A stretch of 64,000 nucleotides of DNA from Verrucomicrobiaceae bacterium (GTDB lineage Bacteria > Verrucomicrobiota > Verrucomicrobiia > Verrucomicrobiales > Akkermansiaceae): assembly GCA_027485615.1 (NCBI GenBank), contig JAIXQS010000073.1, forward strand, positions 32,451-96,450, read 5' to 3'. The notes below the pieces were generated by a model. It worked only from the letters and a program-made list of their open reading frames with translations. It was not told the DNA's origin and made no database searches. Position numbers and translations under genes: made by a program. Positions 1 to 7,462 of this stretch are shown here, piece by piece (position 1 is the stretch's first letter; each line of letters begins with the position of its first letter).

Positions 1-30
1 CCAGAAACTAGAAACTAGAAAGTAGAGAAG
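1..30. repeat. Left repeat tract flanking the IVP-type gene
   Basis: This is a short tract of near-tandem CTAGAAA/CCAGAAA words ending directly at the ribosome binding site of the four-helix-bundle gene. Its pattern reappears in inverted orientation at 421-475, on the other side of the same gene. The tract is cut by the window edge, so its full length is unknown. Confidence 0.6.
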
Positions 31-399
31 ATGCAGACTCATAATTTCGAGAACCTGGAGGTGTGGAAGAGGGGTTGCAGGTTGGCGGTAGATGTCTGTG
101 TCGCTTCTTCAAAAACACGTGAGTTTGCCCTGAAAGATCAGATTACCCGCTCCGCGATTTCGATACCCTCAAACATCGCCGAAGGAGCCGAGCGATCATC
201 TGATGCCGATTTCTCACGCTTCCTCAGTTACAGCAAAGGTTCATGCGGCGAGCTCCGCACACAACTCATGATCCACCAAGCTGTCAGCCGCGAACTCGCA
301 ACCGAACCCTTCGCCGGAACCGCCGATATGATCGAAGAGACCCGCGAAATCTCCAAAATGCTAGGAGCCTTAATCGGAAAACTAACCCAAAAACCATAA
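31..399 (+). CDS. Four helix bundle protein (23S rRNA intervening-sequence protein family)
   Basis: This is a 122-residue all-helical protein of the 23S-IVP/S23 family. Family hallmarks visible are a start of the type FENLEVWKRG, then KDQITRSAISIPSNIAEGAER in the second helix, and a C-terminal helix ending in the I-x-KL-x-LI-x-KL pattern. Members were first found inside 23S rRNA intervening sequences but are also common as free-standing chromosomal genes. No rRNA is present here. Biochemical function is unknown; the fold forms a pentameric helical bundle in solved homologues. A GAGAAG sequence abuts the ATG. The gene is bracketed by inverted CCAGAAAC-type tracts (1-30 and 421-475) and sits just upstream of DUF58, which suggests a small insertion unit. 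Confidence 0.88.
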   Translation: MQTHNFENLEVWKRGCRLAVDVCVASSKTREFALKDQITRSAISIPSNIAEGAERSSDADFSRFLSYSKGSCGELRTQLMIHQAVSRELATEPFAGTADMIEETREISKMLGALIGKLTQKP

Positions 400-420
400 C
401 ACTCTGCCCAAAAATCTTAT

Positions 421-475
421 CTGGCCTCTGGCCTCTAAATTCTGGTCTCTGGTTTCTGGCCTCTAGATTCTAAAG
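421..475. repeat. Right repeat tract flanking the IVP-type gene
   Basis: About five imperfect copies of a CTCTGG(C/T)(C/T)TCT word lie here in tandem. Read on the minus strand it gives CCAGAAACCAGAGACCAGAA, the same theme as positions 1-20. The tract ends at the ATG of the DUF58 gene at 477, so it occupies the place where that gene's ribosome binding site would be expected. Confidence 0.6.
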
Positions 476-476
476 C

Positions 477-1370
477 ATGCACACCTTCATCGACAGCGAT
501 TTATTGTCCCGCCTCGGCTCGCTCCCCATCGAGTCCCGTGTTCCGATGATGGGCAACGTCGCGGGCAAGCACCGCTCGCCCCACCGCGGTTCCTCGGTCG
601 AGTTCGCGGAGTATCGGAAATACGTCCCCGGCGATGACACGCGCCGCCTCGACTGGAAGGCTTTCGCCCGCTCCGACCGATTTTACATCAAGGAATTCGA
701 GGCCGATACCAACCTCCGCGCCTACTTCGTGATCGACGCCTCCGGCTCCATGAATTTCCACAGCCCCGGGCAGGAAACGAAGATCGAATACGCCCGCCGC
801 ATCGCCGCTTCGCTCGCGTATCTATTCGTGAACCAAGGCGACGCCGCCGGCCTCTCGATCTGCACCGACAAGCTCCACCTTGAAGTCCCGCCCTCCCGCC
901 GCGCCGCGCACTTGGAGCGCTTTTTCTCCACGATCGAGAAAGTCGAGCCATCCGGAGAAACCGGCCTGATTCCCGCCCTTCACACCATCGCGGAAAAGAT
1001 CGGCCAGCGCGCCTTCGTCGTCATCCTGTCCGATTTTTTCACCGATACCGAACAGCTCTCCGAAGCCCTCCAGCACCTCCGCTACCGCAAGCACGACATC
1101 TCCCTCTTCCACCTCATGGATCCGCAGGAGATCGGCTTCACCTTCGACCGCCCCCACCGTTTCGTCGATCTGGAGGACGGCACCGCCATCGTCGCCGAGC
1201 CGAACCTCATCGCGGAGGAATACCACTCCGCCCTCAGGGAGTTCCTCAAAAACGTGCGTGACAAAGCCCACGACGCCAACGCGGACTACCAGCTCGTCAC
1301 CACCGACACCCCGCTGGAGCCACTGCTCCGCGAGTTCCTCACGGCGCGGCTCCCCAAAGCGAAGCACTGA
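477..1370 (+). CDS. DUF58 domain-containing protein with VWA-type motif
   Basis: This 297-residue protein has the DUF58 signature around residues 48-75 (YVPGDDTRRLDWKAFARSDR). A VWA metal-site motif D87-x-S-G-S follows. No membrane segment is evident. DUF58 proteins are normally encoded beside a MoxR AAA+ ATPase and BatA-like membrane proteins, and the set is thought to assemble or stabilise envelope complexes. The BatA-like partner lies at 3257, after an intervening acyltransferase pair; a moxR gene would be expected upstream of base 1. The start codon directly follows a repeat tract and has no clear Shine-Dalgarno sequence. A second DUF58 gene at 52727 is more distant: it is longer and lacks the D-x-S-G-S motif. 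Confidence 0.9.
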   Translation: MHTFIDSDLLSRLGSLPIESRVPMMGNVAGKHRSPHRGSSVEFAEYRKYVPGDDTRRLDWKAFARSDRFYIKEFEADTNLRAYFVIDASGSMNFHSPGQETKIEYARRIAASLAYLFVNQGDAAGLSICTDKLHLEVPPSRRAAHLERFFSTIEKVEPSGETGLIPALHTIAEKIGQRAFVVILSDFFTDTEQLSEALQHLRYRKHDISLFHLMDPQEIGFTFDRPHRFVDLEDGTAIVAEPNLIAEEYHSALREFLKNVRDKAHDANADYQLVTTDTPLEPLLREFLTARLPKAKH

Positions 1371-1485
1371 GCGCGGATCGGTTTGTTAGAAACCGAAGAA
1401 GTTCGTGTGCTTTTATCCTTAACCGTAGGCCAGATGGCATCCGCTTTTTTCCCCGCCTCCGGTCCGGCCATCGGCTCTTTCAACG

Positions 1486-1745
1486 GCCTTCACCCCAAAA
1501 GCAAATTTCCTGGCAATGGCCCTGAAACACGGCGAAGGCATCCGCGTCATCGAACTCAACGGCCTCACCTCCGAAGCCACTTCATCTACCATCCGCACAC
1601 CCCGCTCCTCACCACCTGCAAGACACTCGTTTCGCAGTGGCGGAGGCCATCGAGATCGGAAACCACAACGCGGAGCACGGCGCGAATGTGTCGAAAAGTT
1701 CAGAAATCATGGGTGTGATCGTCCGCCATTTTCGCCTAAATCGGC
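1486..1745 (+). pseudogene. Decayed gene remnant with several frameshifts
   Basis: Conserved-looking protein is spread over all three plus frames. Reading LHPKSK, then MALKHGEGIRVIELNGLTSE (from 1516), then HFIYHPHTPLLTTCKTLVSQ (from about 1579), then AEAIEIGNHNAEHGANVSKS (from 1640) gives one continuous sequence. At least two, probably three, frameshifts are needed. The E-x-NG-x-(S/T)-SEAT-x-IY-x-P and QWR-x-A-x-x-IG-x-x-N elements resemble the C-terminal end of a family I recall from ATP-grasp-like or membrane ligase proteins, but I cannot name it with certainty. The N-terminal part is absent. The remnant sits between DUF58 and the OlsB-like gene and inflates that gene's longest frame. Confidence 0.6.
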
Positions 1746-1747
1746 AA

Positions 1748-2488
1748 ATGACCCAAACACTGGCGCCCCCACGCTACAGGATCAGAACCACCCGCGACGC
1801 CGGAGACATCCGCTCCGCCCAGCGCCTGCGCTACGCGGTTTTCAATGTCGAACTCGGAGAAGGCCTAGCCTCTTCCGATGACAGCGGCCTCGATGCGGAT
1901 CCCTTCGATGCCCAGTGCGACCACCTCATCATCGAGGAACAGGAAACCGGCGAAGTGATCGGCACCTACCGCCTGCAAACCGGCCCCATCGCCGCCGCCG
2001 GTCTCGGCTACTACAGCGCCACGGAATTCGATTTCTCGCCCTACGAATCCCTGCGCCATGAAATCCTCGAACTCGGCCGCGCCTGCATCCACGCCGACCA
2101 CCGGAACCGCGCCGTCCTGGATCTGCTCTGGACCGGCATTGCCCAATACGCGGAGGGCAGCGGCTCGCGCTATCTTCTCGGCTGCAGCTCGCTCACCTCG
2201 CAAAGCCCCGAGGAAGGCTGGGGGCTCTACGAACAGTTGACCGGAAAATTCCTCGCGCCGTCGCACTTGCGGACCCGCCCTATCGGCCAATACGTTATGC
2301 TTAGGCCTGCGGCTCCCTCGGGAACCGCCAAGACCCCGAAACTCTTCGCCGCCTACCTCGCGGTGGGCGCATGGATCGCCGGGCCGCCGGCGCTGGATAC
2401 GGATTTCAAAACGATCGACTTCCTCACCATCCTCGATTTGGAAAACATGACCCGCGCCGGCAAACGACACTTTTTCAAAACCGATTGA
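1748..2488 (+). CDS. OlsB-like GNAT N-acyltransferase (ornithine/amino lipid synthesis)
   Basis: This 246-residue protein belongs to the hemolysin-type acetyltransferase group (Acetyltransf_5). Recognisable blocks are a start YRIRTTRDAGDIRSAQRLRY, the core CDHLIIEEQETGEVIGTYRL, and the acyl-CoA/ACP-binding part EILELGRACIHADHRNRAVL. In characterised homologues (OlsB) the enzyme transfers a 3-hydroxyacyl group from ACP to the alpha-amino group of ornithine. The frame is open back to 1637, but the extra 37 residues come from the decayed gene, so I start at the ATG at 1748. It overlaps a PlsC-like acyltransferase by 4 bp, the usual OlsB-OlsA pairing. Substrate specificity cannot be read from sequence. 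Confidence 0.75.
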   Translation: MTQTLAPPRYRIRTTRDAGDIRSAQRLRYAVFNVELGEGLASSDDSGLDADPFDAQCDHLIIEEQETGEVIGTYRLQTGPIAAAGLGYYSATEFDFSPYESLRHEILELGRACIHADHRNRAVLDLLWTGIAQYAEGSGSRYLLGCSSLTSQSPEEGWGLYEQLTGKFLAPSHLRTRPIGQYVMLRPAAPSGTAKTPKLFAAYLAVGAWIAGPPALDTDFKTIDFLTILDLENMTRAGKRHFFKTD

Positions 2489-3204
2489 TCGCATCCCTCA
2501 CAGCTCTCCGCAGGCTCACCAAACTCGCTTGGTCCATCCTCTACGGGCTCACCGTGGACAGGCCTTCTTCCTCCCTCACCGGAAAAGCCGAATGGCAGCA
2601 ACGGCAAGCCAGCCGCATGCTCCGCGCCCTTGAGACAAACGTCACCTTCTCAGGCACGTTTCCCGCCGAAGGACTTATGGTCTGCAACCACCTGGGCTAC
2701 CTGGACACGATCATCATCGGTGCCCAAAGACCGCTCGTCTTCGTCGCGAAATCGGACACGAGAAATTGGCCCGTCATCGGCCTCCTGATCCGGTCGGCAG
2801 GCTGTATCCTCGCGGACCGCAACCGCCGCTCAAGCGCCGTGGAAACCTCCTCGGAAATCCTCAGCGCGATGGAAACCGGCCTGCCCGTCGTCCTTTTTCC
2901 GGAAGGAACCAGCTCGGATGGTTCCAGTGTCCTCCCCTTCAAGCCCACCCTTCTCCAGATCGCGATGGAATCCGGCAAATCCATCACACCCGCCGCGATT
3001 TCCTATGAAGCGACCACAGGCGACCTGAAAAACGACGTCTGCTATTGGGGCGAGCACACATTCTCAACCCACATCATCCGCCTCGCGAAAATCCCGAATC
3101 TCACCGCCCACCTGACAATCGGCGACGCCCCTCCCCTCCCCGTGGACCGCAAAGCCGCCGCCCGGCTGCTGCACGCCGAGGTCTCCAGGCTACTCAAACA
3201 CTGA
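2485..3204 (+). CDS. OlsA/PlsC-like 1-acylglycerol-3-phosphate O-acyltransferase
   Basis: This roughly 239-residue membrane-associated acyltransferase has the catalytic NHxxxxD motif (NHLGYLD, about residue 69) and the second substrate motif FPEGTSSDGSS. Together with the upstream gene it would complete a two-step amino-lipid pathway: OlsB makes the lyso-lipid and OlsA adds the ester-linked acyl chain. Alternatively it may act as a general lysophosphatidate acyltransferase. The start is uncertain. No ATG lies near the conserved N-terminus, and a TTG at 2485 overlaps the preceding stop codon, suggesting translational coupling. The frame extends to an ATG at 2371, but that portion overlaps the GNAT coding sequence and looks like out-of-frame translation of it. 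Confidence 0.75.
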   Translation: MIASLTALRRLTKLAWSILYGLTVDRPSSSLTGKAEWQQRQASRMLRALETNVTFSGTFPAEGLMVCNHLGYLDTIIIGAQRPLVFVAKSDTRNWPVIGLLIRSAGCILADRNRRSSAVETSSEILSAMETGLPVVLFPEGTSSDGSSVLPFKPTLLQIAMESGKSITPAAISYEATTGDLKNDVCYWGEHTFSTHIIRLAKIPNLTAHLTIGDAPPLPVDRKAAARLLHAEVSRLLKH

Positions 3205-3256
3205 CGGGAAATCTCTTTCTTGGAGTTTGGAATTATAAGTCTAGGCTTTCCTGCGA

Positions 3257-5242
3257 ATGACGTTCCTTTCCCCGCTCCTCCTCTGGTTTCTCGCCGCCGC
3301 GAGCGTGCCGGTCATCATCCATCTCCTCAACAAGCGCCGCCACAAAACCGTCCAGTGGGCGGCGATGCAGTTCCTCCTGAAAGCCACCCGCGAGTCGCGC
3401 GGGAAAAAGAAACTCCGCCACATCCTCATCCTCACCTGCCGCGCGCTCGGAATCGCGGCGCTCGCATTCGCCGCCGCGCGACCCGTCGTTTCCGGCCTGC
3501 TCGGCTGGGGCGCGGGTACGATAGATACCGTAGTTCTCATCCTCGACCGCAGCGCCTCCATGGAGCTCCGCTCCGGCGATGGCCAGGCGGCGAAGCGCGA
3601 GCTCGTCCTCCAGAAAGTCCGCGACTCCATGGCAAACATCGGCAACCCTCGCCTCGTCCTGATCGACAGCGCCACCGGAAAAGCTCAGGAAGTCCCCTCC
3701 CCCGATGTCCTCGCGGAGATATCCGCCACCGCTGCCACCGATTCCGCCGCCGATATCCCGGCGCTGGTTTCCGCCGCCGCCGAAACCCTCTCCACCGCTT
3801 CCGGCCGTTCGGAACTCTGGCTCGCCTCCGACCTCCAAAACTCGAACTGGCGCCCCGACGACAGCGAGCGCTGGGCGGTCGCACGCTCCAATCTCAACGC
3901 CCTTCCACAGAAGGCAGCCCTCCGCATTCTCTCGCTCACCGGCGACTCCGCCCCGAACGTTTCCCTCCGCCTCCTTGGCAGCCGCCGCTCATCGGACGGC
4001 TTGCTGCTCGATCTCGAACTCATCCGCTCCGATGACAACCGCGGCACACTCAACCTGCCTCTCACCGTCAGCGTGAACGGCGCAGCCACCGGCGAGACGG
4101 TCACCCTCCCCGGCCAATCGCTGCGTTTCCAGAAACGCGTCGCCATCAAGGACGAAACGGAATCCGGCCACGGGTGGCTTTCCATCCCCGCCGACGGTAA
4201 CGCGCGCGACAACGCGGTCTTCTTCGCCTACGGCCCCGCCCGCAAGGTGAAAACCCTCATCGTCGCGCCCGCCGGTGAATCCGCGGGTTACCTCGCTCTC
4301 GCCGCCGCGCCTCCAGGCTTCGAAAAGCAGACAGCCGAGCGCATCGATCCCGCCGCCTTCGCGCAAACCTCCACCGCCGATTATTCGATGATCCTCTGGG
4401 CCGCTCCTCTGCCCACCGCCGCCAACGCAACCCTCCTCGAAGCGTTCCTGAAGGCCGGCGGCCAGATCGCCTGCCTGCCCACCGCAGAGCCTGGCAGCGA
4501 GACCTTTCTCGGCATGAAATGGGATCCCGTCGCCGAGGCCGAGAAGGGGAAATTTTTCATCCTCCAGGATTGGAACAAAACCGACGGCCCGCTGCGCGAC
4601 GGCATCGACAGCACACCCATCCCAGCCGAGCGTCTCCGTGCGATCAAACGCGCCATCCCCGCCGGTGACTCCGCTCCCCTCGCCCGCTGGGAAGACGGCG
4701 AGCCGTTTATTACCAGGAAAATCGTAGATCGCGGCACCCTCTGGTTCCTCGGCTCCATACCCGATTACACATGGTCGAACCTCGGTGACGCGGACGTGCT
4801 CCTCCCCGCCGCCCAACGCATCCTCGCCCTCGGCGCGGATCGCTTCGATTCCTCCTATCTCGCCGAAATCGCCACCGAAGCCGCCAGCCTCGCCCCCGGC
4901 GAAACCCGCACCCGCCTGGATGATTTCTCGCAGGAAAACTCCCCCCACGACGCCGGTGTCTTCCGCCTCGGCGAGCGCCTCGTCGCCGTGAACCGCCCGC
5001 TCTTGGAAGACGATCTCCAGATCGTCACCCAGGTAAACCTCGACGCCATGCTCGAAGGCACGGACTACCGTCTCCTGGATCAGGTAGGCCAATCCGCCGA
5101 TCCCTCCCTCTCCACCGACATGTGGCGCGCCTTCCTCCTTGCCGTCCTCTTCTTCCTCATCAGCGAGGCGCTGCTCTGCCTGCCAAAGAAACAGAAAGAG
5201 GAAATCCTGGTGCCCAAGCACGGGTTCAAAACCTCGCCCTGA
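3257..5242 (+). CDS. BatA domain-containing membrane protein with VWA motif
   Basis: This 661-residue protein begins with the BatA N-terminal module MTFLSPLLLWFLAAASVPVI followed by IHLLNKRRHKTVQWAAMQFL. A second hydrophobic stretch spans residues 55-75 and a VWA-like D-x-S-A-S motif lies at D97. The long middle part is probably periplasmic. A C-terminal transmembrane helix (about residues 628-647, AFLLAVLFFLISEALLCL) is followed by a short charged tail. The gene is the natural partner of the DUF58 protein at 477. Products of such operons are inferred to act on cell-envelope stress or complex assembly; no enzymatic activity is evident. Confidence 0.85.
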   Translation: MTFLSPLLLWFLAAASVPVIIHLLNKRRHKTVQWAAMQFLLKATRESRGKKKLRHILILTCRALGIAALAFAAARPVVSGLLGWGAGTIDTVVLILDRSASMELRSGDGQAAKRELVLQKVRDSMANIGNPRLVLIDSATGKAQEVPSPDVLAEISATAATDSAADIPALVSAAAETLSTASGRSELWLASDLQNSNWRPDDSERWAVARSNLNALPQKAALRILSLTGDSAPNVSLRLLGSRRSSDGLLLDLELIRSDDNRGTLNLPLTVSVNGAATGETVTLPGQSLRFQKRVAIKDETESGHGWLSIPADGNARDNAVFFAYGPARKVKTLIVAPAGESAGYLALAAAPPGFEKQTAERIDPAAFAQTSTADYSMILWAAPLPTAANATLLEAFLKAGGQIACLPTAEPGSETFLGMKWDPVAEAEKGKFFILQDWNKTDGPLRDGIDSTPIPAERLRAIKRAIPAGDSAPLARWEDGEPFITRKIVDRGTLWFLGSIPDYTWSNLGDADVLLPAAQRILALGADRFDSSYLAEIATEAASLAPGETRTRLDDFSQENSPHDAGVFRLGERLVAVNRPLLEDDLQIVTQVNLDAMLEGTDYRLLDQVGQSADPSLSTDMWRAFLLAVLFFLISEALLCLPKKQKEEILVPKHGFKTSP

Positions 5243-5430
5243 AAGCTACCCGCAAAAGCCGCCCTCATATCGTCCTCGCAAGAGCGCGGAAGCGCGACTT
5301 GGGTGACATCAGTTCCGAGAGCGGGACGATCAGGTTCAGATTCAGGGGCACCCTGCTTATAGCTTGCAACCGTAACCACCATCCCGCCCGTAACAGGGCA
5401 AAGGGGGTTGGTTTCCTGTGGGTCTTCAAG

Positions 5431-5457
5431 AAAAAAAATCCCCCGACAAAAGGGGGG
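5431..5457 (-). terminator. Rho-independent terminator of tRNA-Phe
   Basis: On the minus strand the CCA end of the tRNA is followed within a few bases by a CCCCC/GGGGG stem (5452-5456 with 5440-5444), a 7-nt loop, and a run of eight T residues (5431-5438). Confidence 0.85.
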
Positions 5458-5459
5458 AG

Positions 5460-5535
5460 TGGTGGCCCGAGCCGGATTCGAACCAGCGACACGCGGATTT
5501 TCAATCCGCTGCTCTACCAACTGAGCTATCGGGCC
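5460..5535 (-). tRNA. tRNA-Phe (GAA)
   Basis: Read on the minus strand the gene begins GGCCCGATAGCTCAG. It has a complete D arm, an anticodon stem GCGGA/TCCGC enclosing a TTGAAAA loop (anticodon GAA), a variable loop and a canonical TTCGAAT T-loop. The acceptor stem closes GGCCCGA with TCGGGCC. A discriminator A and a genome-encoded CCA follow. A terminator lies directly downstream. Confidence 0.96.
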
Positions 5536-5722
5536 TCACAACGCCCTTGCGGGCGGGAGGCGAGTAAGTCTCCCGCCCCCGGCTTTGACAACCTAAAAAT
5601 CATAAACATCCCATTTTCCCCCACTCCCCCGCTCTTCCCCTCGTGCTTTCAAATGTGACAACCCCGTCACCGAGCGCCACTCCCCACCAGGCGCTTTCCC
5701 GCTTATCCACAGCTCCGACTTC
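5536..5722. other. Intergenic region between tRNA-Phe and the 574-residue protein
   Basis: This stretch contains GGGCGGGAGGCGAGTAAGTCTC next to the tRNA's 5' side, where the tRNA promoter should lie on the minus strand, and AT-rich DNA from 5590 to 5650. No gene or clear repeat is visible. The 5243-5430 stretch on the other side of the tRNA is likewise empty. Confidence 0.5.
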
Positions 5723-7447
5723 ATGGAGCTTTTCCTCATAGATGCCATCGGCCCGTTCTTCCGGGGCTACTCGAAGCAACGGATCAACTGGTCGAAAATC
5801 CCTTTCACCCATCTCAAAACCTGCGGCGAGGGCGTGGAGGGGCAGTGGTCGGAGATCGAGACGGACATGCGCGCCTTCGCGGCGGAAGTCTCGGCGCTGG
5901 GTTACAACGCGGTCACGCTCGACGACCTCGCGCACCTCGCCATGCACCCCATGCACGAGCCCGGGATCGCAGCGGACATCGCGGTGTTCAGGAAACGCTT
6001 CGCGCGGCTCTTCGACATGCTGGCCGATGAGTTCGGGCTGAAGGTTTTCCTGACATCCGACATCCTGCCGCTGACCCCGGCGCTCGACGCGGCCTTCGGA
6101 AACGACACCGCGAAGCTGGAGGCCTACTACCTCTCCCTGGTGGAAGGCATCCTCGACGATTTCCCGCAGCTCTCCGGCCTCATCCTCCGCATCGGCGAGA
6201 GCGACGGCAACGATGTGAAAGACCCGATCCGCACCCGCCTCCACCTGCGCGATCCGAGGGAGACGAACCGCCTTTTGCGGAAACTCATGCCCGCCTTCGA
6301 CTCGCGCGGCAAGACCCTGATCCTGCGGACTTGGACGGTGGGCGCGCACCATATCGGCGATCTCATCTGGCACCGTGGCACGCTGGCCGAGACGCTGGAG
6401 GGGATGGACTCGCTGAATTTCATCGTCTCCATGAAGCACGGCGAGAGCGATTTCTTCCGCCACCTGCCGCTGAACAAGGCCTTCTTCCGGGTGAAGCAGC
6501 GCAAGATCATCGAGCTCCAGGCGCGGCGCGAGTACGAGGGCGCAGGCGAATACCCGTCCTACATCGGCAGCGCGTGCGAGGCCTTCGCCCGTGAGCTGGA
6601 GACGGCGGAGAATATGGCGGGCATCTCCGTGTGGTGCCAGACGGGCGGCTGGCACCGCTTCCGGCGGCTTGCCTTCCTGCCGGGAAACAAGCACCCGGAC
6701 ACCTGGATCCGCCTGAACGCCGCCGCCGCAATCCACATTTTCCGCTACCGCAAAAGCGTCGAGCAATCCGTGACGGAAACGGTGGGCGAGGAGCGCGCGC
6801 CCGCCACCCTCCAGCTCCTGCGACACGCCGACACGCTAGTGTTGCAGTTACTCTACATCGAGGACTTCGCGCGGCAGAAGCTCTTCTTCCGCCGCGTCCG
6901 CATCCCGCCGCTGCTCAACGTCTATTGGGACTGCCTTTTCATCAACCACGCCGTCTCCAAGACCCTCCGCCACTTCGTCCCGGATCCCGAGCGCGCGCTG
7001 CGCTCCGGCGAGGGTGCGGCCACCCTTTTCCCGGATATGATCCGCCTCGCACGTGAGGCGGAGCTGCCCGTGGCGGACATAGAGCACATGCGGGATTTCT
7101 TCGCGATGCTGCTGCTCGCGCGGCGCTATTATTTCCTACCCTTCGACGAGGAGCTGGCGGAGCGCATCCGCGGCGCGAAAAAGGAATACAAGAAGCGCTA
7201 CCCCGCCACCGCACGCGAGCGCTACCGGATCAAGGTCTCGTTCGAGCCGTTCAAGGTGAAGCGCCGCACGCTCTCCTGGGCAGCCTCTTTGCTCCTGCGG
7301 AAAAAGCGCGGCTACCGCGTCATCGACCACCTCTTCACCCTCCACCTCATCGGCTACCTTTTCCGCCTCTTCAAGCCGCGCGACCCCAAGGCCATGCCCA
7401 AGTTCATGCGGAAATCCGCGATGGGGATCGATTCGCTGTTCCGCTGA
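5723..7447 (+). CDS. Large protein of unknown function, possible TIM-barrel glycosidase-like fold
   Basis: This 574-residue protein has no signal peptide and no clear transmembrane helix. The N-terminal half alternates hydrophobic strands and helices in a TIM-barrel-like rhythm: GYNAVTLDDLAHLAMHP, FGLKVFLTSDILPLTP, LSGLILRIGESDG, RGKTLILRTWTVG. The pattern resembles GH20/GH67-type barrels, and the RIGESDG segment carries an acidic residue where such enzymes place catalytic groups. The C-terminal 250 residues are helical and basic, ending in KPRDPKAMPKFMRKSAMG. I do not recognise a named family; a carbohydrate-related role is an inference. It stands alone, transcribed toward the convergent thrC. 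Confidence 0.7.
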   Translation: MELFLIDAIGPFFRGYSKQRINWSKIPFTHLKTCGEGVEGQWSEIETDMRAFAAEVSALGYNAVTLDDLAHLAMHPMHEPGIAADIAVFRKRFARLFDMLADEFGLKVFLTSDILPLTPALDAAFGNDTAKLEAYYLSLVEGILDDFPQLSGLILRIGESDGNDVKDPIRTRLHLRDPRETNRLLRKLMPAFDSRGKTLILRTWTVGAHHIGDLIWHRGTLAETLEGMDSLNFIVSMKHGESDFFRHLPLNKAFFRVKQRKIIELQARREYEGAGEYPSYIGSACEAFARELETAENMAGISVWCQTGGWHRFRRLAFLPGNKHPDTWIRLNAAAAIHIFRYRKSVEQSVTETVGEERAPATLQLLRHADTLVLQLLYIEDFARQKLFFRRVRIPPLLNVYWDCLFINHAVSKTLRHFVPDPERALRSGEGAATLFPDMIRLAREAELPVADIEHMRDFFAMLLLARRYYFLPFDEELAERIRGAKKEYKKRYPATARERYRIKVSFEPFKVKRRTLSWAASLLLRKKRGYRVIDHLFTLHLIGYLFRLFKPRDPKAMPKFMRKSAMGIDSLFR

Positions 7448-7462
7448 GGAAACGGCGCGAAT

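Noticed and set aside
1..475. 23S rRNA intervening sequence
   Set aside because: The protein family fits, but there is no rRNA sequence on either side, so this is a free-standing gene.
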